A stretch of 64,000 bases of DNA. Source: Platerodrilus igneus (Eukaryota; Arthropoda; Insecta; Coleoptera; Lycidae). Positions 57,601 to 64,000 of the stretch are shown here, piece by piece (position 1 is the stretch's first letter; the number at the start of each line of letters is the position of its first letter). The stretch spans positions 4,946,501-5,010,500 of the forward strand of contig JARFIW010000884.1 in NCBI GenBank assembly GCA_036346225.1, written 5' to 3'. A program made the translations under genes and the position numbers. A model generated the notes under the pieces. The model ran no database searches and was not told the origin of the DNA. It saw nothing but the letters and a program-made list of their open reading frames with translations.

Positions 57601-58870
57601 TCTATCCTTCTGTTCCAGTTACCTGCTGTTACTAATACAACCATTTTGCATTCATAATGTAGAAGTTTTAGAACTTTGTAAATTTTATTGTATTTTGCTA
57701 AACACTTACTTTATTAAATTGGATTAAAATAAGGCAATGTGTATAGAGAATTAAAAATACAAGACATCAATCCACAACTCCATGTCAGTGTTACGTCTAG
57801 GGGAAATTAAAAAAAGGTTTCTCGTATTGAAGCAAAAGTAACCAGAAACGCAAATTAATTATGCTTTCTAATTGTGATTTCAATATTTATTTTCTCTTAT
57901 TACTATTTTTAGTTATAACAGAACCACATCAATTTTATTTTAACTTTTTTAAATTTACTCCAAAAACCTTTTTGTGGTTTATTCCAGCATGAAGGTGTCC
58001 ACAAGACTAAAACACTTTTTTTAGTCTGTGTATGTTGTTGTATCGTTTTTTATTCTGTGTCTGACGTTATAATTAATTTCTGCTAAACGAATACTATTCT
58101 ACCATTTTAAATGTTTTCATAAGAGTTGGATTGCAAAATAGAACTTTACCAAGGAAACGAAGGTACGTACAATTTCATTTCTTTCTATTTGTAGGTATTT
58201 TTTTGCTTTACACGTTTGTTGTAAATCTTTGAAGACTTTCGATTCTTTTTATGTGTGTATAGTTCTAGACCTTATAGAATTTTTCAAACATGCCCAATTT
58301 CGTTGCTTTGTGTTCTGATTCATTAATCTATTGTTCTTTAACTTTGAACAACCGTTACTGAAGTTGCATATACTACTGTTTATGTATGTTCTACTATGTC
58401 TACATCTTCTAGTTATTCGTTGAATATCTAGTTGTTCGTTCTCTTTACAAATGTTTTTGTTGTTTTTGTTTTGCAATTTGAGCAGGATGTTTCATATAGT
58501 GAGATTGCAGACCCTCAATGTTTTCTTTCAGTTTTCATTTAACGTCTTTGACAATTGAGATTTGTGTGTTATTTATTATTATGACAACGACTGTTTTCTT
58601 CGTATATTTGTGTGTCTGTTTCATTCATACGTTACATATATGATATTCGAAAATATGGGGCTCTTCTCAGTATGTTTAATTCGATTTGAGTATTTTCTTG
58701 TAAATTTGCTTAAGCTGCCCAATTTTTCTTCAAAAGTGGAATCGTTCTTGAAGGCATACATTCTTACTTAGCGTGGATGAATTTTTTCGAAATTTTGGAA
58801 AGGTTTCATATCTTATGTGTAATTGTCCATTATAAATCATACTGGCAATTAATCTAATCTTATGGTTAGT
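54671..58870. other. No recognisable feature
   Basis: Several short frames (55072-55335, 55370-55633, 56966-57154, 57267-57470, 57509-57727) are F/L/Y/S-rich translations of T-rich DNA with no motif. The stretch 56500-58500 is markedly T-rich on the plus strand. I see no gene, repeat family or RNA. Confidence 0.5.
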
Positions 58871-58899
58871 GGATTGATGGGGGGTTAAGGAGATGATAT

Positions 58900-59276
58900 A
58901 AATATGCTATTATAGGGAAGGACCAATTGCTTTTTGTAGCAATAACAATGGCGGTGGAGCGGTTATATAATAACTAAAAACAACTACACCAAACTACTTA
59001 ATAAAGGGTATAAATACCTTTTATCCTGTGCCGCTGTGGGCAATAACGTTCACACACAAAAGCTTTCGACGGACCACCAGTAACACGCACGATTTGGTGT
59101 CGGAGTCGCTTTCAAAAGCTCTCATACAACCGGCTTCTGCAAGGGTTCGGATGCGACTCTGTTCTTCAACGCACTTCCACTGTCGGTATATAAAAATGTT
59201 TCACTCAAACTGTAGGGTGAACGCACTGATGGTATTTATTGTCACAAATACCGAATTGTTCGATGATGACGTAACA
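58900..59276 (-). repeat. 3' LTR of the BEL/Pao element (left limit uncertain)
   Basis: In element sense the LTR starts TGTTACGTCATCATCG at 59276, directly after the purine-rich tract GAATTTGGTGGGCGGTA. It contains TATATACCGACAGTGG and GGTATTTATACCC. The other LTR lies beyond the right edge, so the left limit near 58.9 kb is a guess. Confidence 0.6.
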
Positions 59277-59517
59277 TACCGCCCACCAAATTCATAGAAT
59301 TTTGAAAAGGAGGGAAGTAGGTTGGGTGAAGGAAATCACATGGGATTTGACCTTGCTAGGAAAACAGGTAACGAAAGATAGGGTGGTACACTACAGCGAG
59401 CGATATTACCAACTATGCAAAAAAATTAAAATATATATGTAAATAAGCAAATATGTAAAAATAATATACTACTATACATGTAAGAAATGTGTATATACAT
59501 CTAAACATAAAATAAAA

Positions 59518-61124
59518 TTAAAATACCGGTAGCGGTGCTAGTTTGACCAAAGGTCGTTTTAATGTGCCATGTGCAGTTTTGACTTCAGCGACACGTATAA
59601 TACCGTCCGCACCGGGAAAAGTATTAATAATACGACCAAACTTCCATTGAAGTGGAGAAAGCTGGTCGTGCTTGATGAGGACAATAGTGTCCTTTTCGAC
59701 TTGTCGGACACCTACCTTAGAGTGCCATTTAACCTTTTGATTCAGAGTATGTAAGTACTCATGGCTCCAGCGAGCCCAAAAGTCTTGGTGGAGTTTTTGC
59801 AGGAGTTTCCACCTGCTTTTTAATGGTAAAACGTTGGTTGAATGGTCCTCATCTGGTGGTGCAGAAAGAGGCTCCATAGTTAGGAAATGACCAGGTGTTA
59901 GGCAACGCAAGTCATTTGGATCCGAACTCAAAGCGCAGAGTGGCCTTGAATTTAGAACAGATTCAATTTGTGTAAGAACCGTGTAAAGTTCCTCAAAGGT
60001 AAGTTTTGTTCGCCGATTACGCGAGCTAGGTGTGTCTTTACCGACTTAACACCGCTTTCCCACAAGCCACCGAAGTGAGGGGCGCTAGGTGGATTAAACG
60101 ACCACTTTATCTTTTCTGAGGTTACTGCACTATGCAGATAACTCATAAGCTGACGATAGGCACCTACAAAATTAGTACCGCAATCGCTAAATATTTGAGA
60201 ACAGCGTCCTCGACGTGCTATAAATCGTCGCAAAGCGGCAAGAAACGCGTCTGCCGACAAATCCGACACAAGTTCAATATGTGCTGCCTTAGTGGCAAAA
60301 CAAACAAAAATACAAATATAGGACTTAAGAGTTTTAGAGGCTCGCAGGCGGTTAGCCTTTATTAAAAGAGGGCCAGCAAAATCAACACCAACAATACTGA
60401 ACGGTTTGATTTGGGTAATACGTGCTGCCGGTAGGTCTCCCATAGGAGGAGTTACCAGGACCGGTTTGGTACGAAAACATCTATGACAGGATGATAAATA
60501 ATTTCTGATTGAATTTTTAATAGAAAGGATCCAGAAATTCTGTTGGATAAGATACGCTGTGGTATTAACACCGGGATGGCAATACCTTTCGCGAGTTGAC
60601 CGAATGATAAGTTCGGTTAATCGGTGCCGCTGAGGCAATAACGCAGGAAACTTTTCGAAATAGGAAAGCGAAGAATGTGTCAAGCGCCCACCTACTCTTA
60701 AGTTGTTTTGTGGATCGACAAATGGAGAAAGTTTTCGCAAGCTTTTAGGTAACGTACGGTTTGCCTTGATCGAAGCTATTTCCTTTGAAAATGTAATATT
60801 TTGTACATGCCGGACGATAATCATGAGAGCATTGTGTAATTCAATGTCTGTTAAGGGACCCGTATGACGTTGAGCCATGGGTTTAGAAAATCTATAAATG
60901 TAAGCCACGATGCCTTGGATTTTATATAACGATGAAAAGCGACTTAGTAACATGTCAATGACGTTTGGATCTGTTTGAGCGACAAATATTAGGATCTTCT
61001 TTTCCGTAGTTACCTCAGCAATTGAGGTTGACAATGTTGGTTGAGGCGGCCACGAGTCACTAGGGTAGTGAAGCCATGCAGGCCCCGCCCACCAAAGCGA
61101 ACATGAAATAACCGCGCTTGGCAT
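59518..61124 (-). pseudogene. BEL/Pao integrase
   Basis: N-terminal zinc finger (HRLTELIIRSTRERYCHPG ... SSCHRCFRTKP, HHCC type). Core with IVGVDFAGP (first D), IFSDCGTNFVGA (second D) and GGLWESGVKSVK (E). After one frameshift at 59940-59960, the C-terminal domain follows: LRCLTPGHFLTMEPL, FWARWSHEYLHTLNQ, VLIKHDQLSPLQWKFGRI and VEVKTAHG-like text (VAEVKTAHGTLKRPLVKL). All three catalytic residues are retained. Confidence 0.9.
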
Positions 61125-61175
61125 TAATCCCCGAGATGCAGGATCAGCCCGATTATGCGAAGATTTAATATAACA

Positions 61176-61667
61176 CTATCGGCTAGGTGCAATGATTTCT
61201 TGAATGTGGCTAACACGGTTTGCCACAAAAGTTTTCCAACGAAAAGGTGGAGAACGTATCCAAGTGAGAGCGACCGTAGAATCACTCCACGCTGAAACAT
61301 CGGAGATGTCAATCAAGCCTTGATAAGACCGAATGGTAAAAGAAAGTAAATCGGTTAATAAAACGGCGGCACATAATTCCAAACGTGGAATTGAAATGCG
61401 CTTAATTGGAGCTACTTTTGTTTTAGCGGTTACAAATTGTACAGTTATTTCTCCAGTAGTTTGATTTATAAACTGGAAATACTCTACCGCTGCATACCCT
61501 ACCTCGCTAGCATCGCAAAACCCATGCAAATGACAAGTAAAAGAATCCGAAGGGGGTAAACAACGTGGTAACTTTAATGACGATAATAACGGCAACTCTT
61601 CTTGATACTGCTGCCATTGAGACGAAATGTCTGCTGGTGGGATGTTATCCCAATTCAAACCTAACAT
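61176..61667 (-). pseudogene. BEL/Pao RNase H region
   Basis: Contains LHGFCDASEVGYAAVEYF (first D), TKVAPIKRISIPRLELCAA (E in RLEL) and DVSAWSDSTVALTWI (D). This is the BEL/Pao-type RNase H that follows RT. A frameshift near 61180 separates it from the integrase leader (LADSVILN frame). Confidence 0.85.
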
Positions 61668-61711
61668 CCACAGATGCTGGATTAGGCGTTTTGCAAAAAG
61701 TGTTAGTGGAG

Positions 61712-62593
61712 CTAAAACCCTAATGGATCATATATTCTGGCAACTTGTGAAAGTATGTTGCGCTTTGTACATATTGGGTTTAATGGTTTAACCCGAAATG
61801 AGAAAATATCTTCTGTAGGTGACCATTGAAGACCTAATATTTTTATTGATTCGTCAGAATCGAAATCGAGAGAAGTATATTGGCAAAAATCTGACGGAAT
61901 GCCTTCCAAAATAGAAACTGAATTAGAACTCCATTTTCGAAGTTCAAAACCAGCCGAATGTAAAAGTCGGATAAGTTGATCTTTAATTTCGCGGGCCGAT
62001 TGTATAGAATCTCCACCGGCGACGAAATCATCAATATATAGATTTGACCGTATAGCCTCAGCGGCTAACGGAAACCTTTGCCTTCGTCAATGGCTAATTG
62101 CTGAAGAGTTTTAATGCTAGATAAGGCGATGACTTAATACCATAGGTCACTGTATTAAGCTGATAAGTCTGAATGGGTTCTTCTGCGGAGAACCGCCAAA
62201 CAATTAATTGAAACTTTCGATGTTTTCGGTAACCAAAATTTGTCGATACATTTGGCGAACATCACAAGTAAAACGAAACGATGAGAGCGAAATTTAAGTA
62301 AGATTGACGAAATGTCATTTTGGAGACTAGGTCCAGCCAATTGAGTGTCATTAAGTGACACGTTGTTTTTAGCCTTTGCAGAGGCGTCAAAACCACACGA
62401 ATTTTAGAAGTATGACCTTCCTCTTTAAACACAGGGTGATGGGGTAAAAATAATTATCGTTCCCAACGGGCGGAGAATCGAGTAATGCCATATGACCCGC
62501 ATCAAGATAGTCCTGCATGAAATTGTTGTATTGGGCGCGTAGCTCCGGTTGAGCATGCAATTTGCGCTCCAACGAAAATAGTTTTTTAGCCAT
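61712..62593 (-). pseudogene. BEL/Pao reverse transcriptase
   Basis: Across several frames: ERKLHAQPELRAQYNNFMQD, FDASAK-like text near 62380, QLAGPSLQNDISSILLKFR, CDVRQMYRQI (motif A, near 62260), YIDDFVAGGDS at about 62012-62039 (catalytic YxDD), and ESIKILGLQWSPTEDIFSF (thumb/connection). At least four frame breaks, so no continuous product. Confidence 0.85.
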
Positions 62594-62606
62594 CTCAAAG
62601 CAATTA

Positions 62607-63056
62607 TCAAAACGGGCAAAGTATCGTTGAACGGTAACGCAACAATAAAACGACCGCTAGGGTCACGAGAAAACGTGTTTTCAAAATCAAATCTGCCTTT
62701 TCTTCTTCTGGAGAAGTATAAGGCTTGATGGCAACTCTTCTATCTCCCAAAACCGCCTTAGGGTCTGGTCGATAGGATCTTCTACAGAAGTAAAAATGCT
62801 TGGACAGTATCAGACTGCAAGCTTTTGTGGGACCAATAATAGTCCAACCAAAAATTGTATTTATGGCGGCAGGCTGAAGAAATTTGCCATGAATAACACC
62901 GCCATTGATGATGAACGGATAAACATCTGCTCCAAGGAGCATGTCAATAGTTCCTGGAGAGTTCCAGGTCGGGTCTGCAAAGTGCAGGCCGCATAAGTGT
63001 TCCCAATTATTAGGAACTTCAACGCTAGGTAATTTGCCAGATATTGACGAAAGCAC
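62607..63056 (-). pseudogene. BEL/Pao protease C-terminal part and linker
   Basis: GLHFADPTWNSPGTIDMLLGADVY and TIFGWTIIGP are the conserved segments after the aspartic protease catalytic loop in BEL/Pao elements (GADxY...FGWxxxG). A frameshift near 63080 separates it from the catalytic motif in the preceding frame. Confidence 0.8.
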
Positions 63057-63087
63057 AAAAGTTGTGACTTCTAGAGATTTTCAGAGT

Positions 63088-63943
63088 CTAAAATAGAGCG
63101 AATGGTGCAGCTAACGGCACCCTATTGACTGCTGAAGTTGTCTGCCCAAGTCCATAAATCGGAACTTGAGAACGTATGCGTGGAAGCCAAAGTTTGCTCA
63201 CGCAATCGTCTTGAATAAAGCTAGCTTGAGAGCCAGGGTCTAAGAGTACCCTGATGGGTTTGTATCTACCAGACCGGTCTTGAACTTCCACAACAGCAGT
63301 GGAGAGTAAGACAGTAACCCCAGGATTTAAATTCGTCTGTGAAGACAAAACATTTGCCGGAATAGGAGAGGCTGACTGCGTCCTATTGGCATGTTTATGC
63401 ATAGGTGTAGCGGTCGGTTCAGCTGAACGGCTAGAAGCAGGTTGCGGTTCAAAATGTAGCAAGGTATGATGCGGCTTGGCGCAAGTTCGACAGGAATTAT
63501 AAGATTTGCATTGCATGGACGCATGGTCTGTTCGTAAGCAATTTAAACAAAGGCGTAAGCGTTTGACAATGTCGAAACGTTCTGTCGGAGTTTTCTTTAG
63601 AAACGATTGACATCTGTAAATTAAGTGACTGCCCTTGCAAGAAGGACAATGGTGCGAAAATGAATTCTTTGAGTCACTGGAGCTACTTGGTGTGTCCAGT
63701 GAGACTACGTTAGAAGAAACTCTTGGTTTAAACTGAAACGCTGAGGATTTCTTAGGCACTGATGTGTGAGATGTATGGACAGTCGTCGAATAAGAAACAG
63801 GTGCGGTTGAAGAAAAGGTTTCCAACGCTGCACATTGTTGAGTTAAAAAAATATCTCAAATCCTCGAAATTAGGTATTTGCTTCGGATCCGATTGGAGTT
63901 CGAAGCGTTTTCTAGTGAACGGATCGAGTTTTTCTAAAAGCAA
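63088..63943 (-). pseudogene. BEL/Pao gag zinc knuckles and protease active site
   Basis: From the right: KLDPFTRKRFELQSD and FEDLRYF (capsid end), a frameshift near 63840, then HHCPSCKGSHLIYRCQSF, LRLCLNCLRTDHASMQC and CRTCAKPHHTLLHF, three CCHC-type knuckles. Then the protease catalytic loop VLLDPGSQASFI. The usual motif is D-S/T-G; here the central residue is proline (codon near 63235), which should abolish activity. Confidence 0.9.
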
Positions 63944-64000
63944 ATCGACTAGAATAAAGTTCCAATGTTCAGTGGGAAACTTTAAGTTAGTTAGAACAGC

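Larger units (their letters stand above)
59277..64000 (-). mobile_element. BEL/Pao LTR retrotransposon (runs off the right edge)
   Basis: Minus-strand order from right to left: gag with three zinc knuckles, aspartic protease, RT, RNase H, integrase with C-terminal domain, polypurine tract, 3' LTR. This is the canonical BEL/Pao layout. Gag N-terminus and 5' LTR are outside. Six or more frameshifts or stops are present, so the copy is dead but fairly recent. Confidence 0.9.

Noticed and set aside
54671..58870. Host genes with small exons in the T-rich interval
   Set aside because: Frames are short and lack motifs; plausible splice sites are everywhere in such sequence, so no exon can be supported by eye.

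Overview
This 64-kb window is a gene-poor, AT-rich, repeat-packed stretch of an animal nuclear genome, most likely an insect. The mobile-element families point that way: BEL/Pao and Ty3/gypsy LTR retrotransposons, an RTE-type LINE, Penelope-like elements, two mariner-superfamily transposons with very long terminal inverted repeats, and a tRNA-derived SINE. I found no convincing single-copy host gene. Almost every long frame belongs to a mobile element, and most are broken by stops or frameshifts. The species cannot be named from the sequence.

Layout. 1-8.6 kb: N-terminal part of a Penelope-like element running off the left edge (minus strand), minisatellites, SINE pieces and a decayed copy of a multicopy ORF with a zinc-binding-like N-terminus. 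8.6-14 kb: a transposase relic, a DD41D mariner-like element and a second mariner-like element with ~780-bp inverted repeats. 14-18.1 kb: a palindrome with a hammerhead ribozyme at its centre, then two ~1.8-1.9-kb non-coding elements lodged in (TA)n. 18.1-34 kb: a tRNA-like hairpin, LINE and BEL relics, a second decayed hammerhead, a Penelope GIY-YIG endonuclease fragment and two more ~2-kb (TA)n-bounded elements. 34.8-39 kb: an RTE LINE followed by a 93-bp satellite. 40.8-42.9 kb: a SINE, a gypsy fragment and an unclassified repeat. 44.2-50.7 kb: the multicopy ORF again, split by a gypsy element that carries a macrodomain downstream of its integrase. 51.5-52.7 kb: three compact, intronless ORFs, divergently arranged, two with TAAG motifs just upstream of their ATG, resembling an endogenised large-DNA-virus segment. 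58.9-64 kb: a BEL/Pao element running off the right edge.

The strongest observations are (1) a complete type I hammerhead ribozyme fold inside an inverted repeat, with a decayed second copy; (2) a TARG1/OARD1-like macrodomain in a gypsy pol region; (3) the virus-like ORF cluster at 51.5-52.7 kb; and (4) repeated use of (TA)n tracts as insertion sites. All assignments come from reading motifs by eye; no database search was run.
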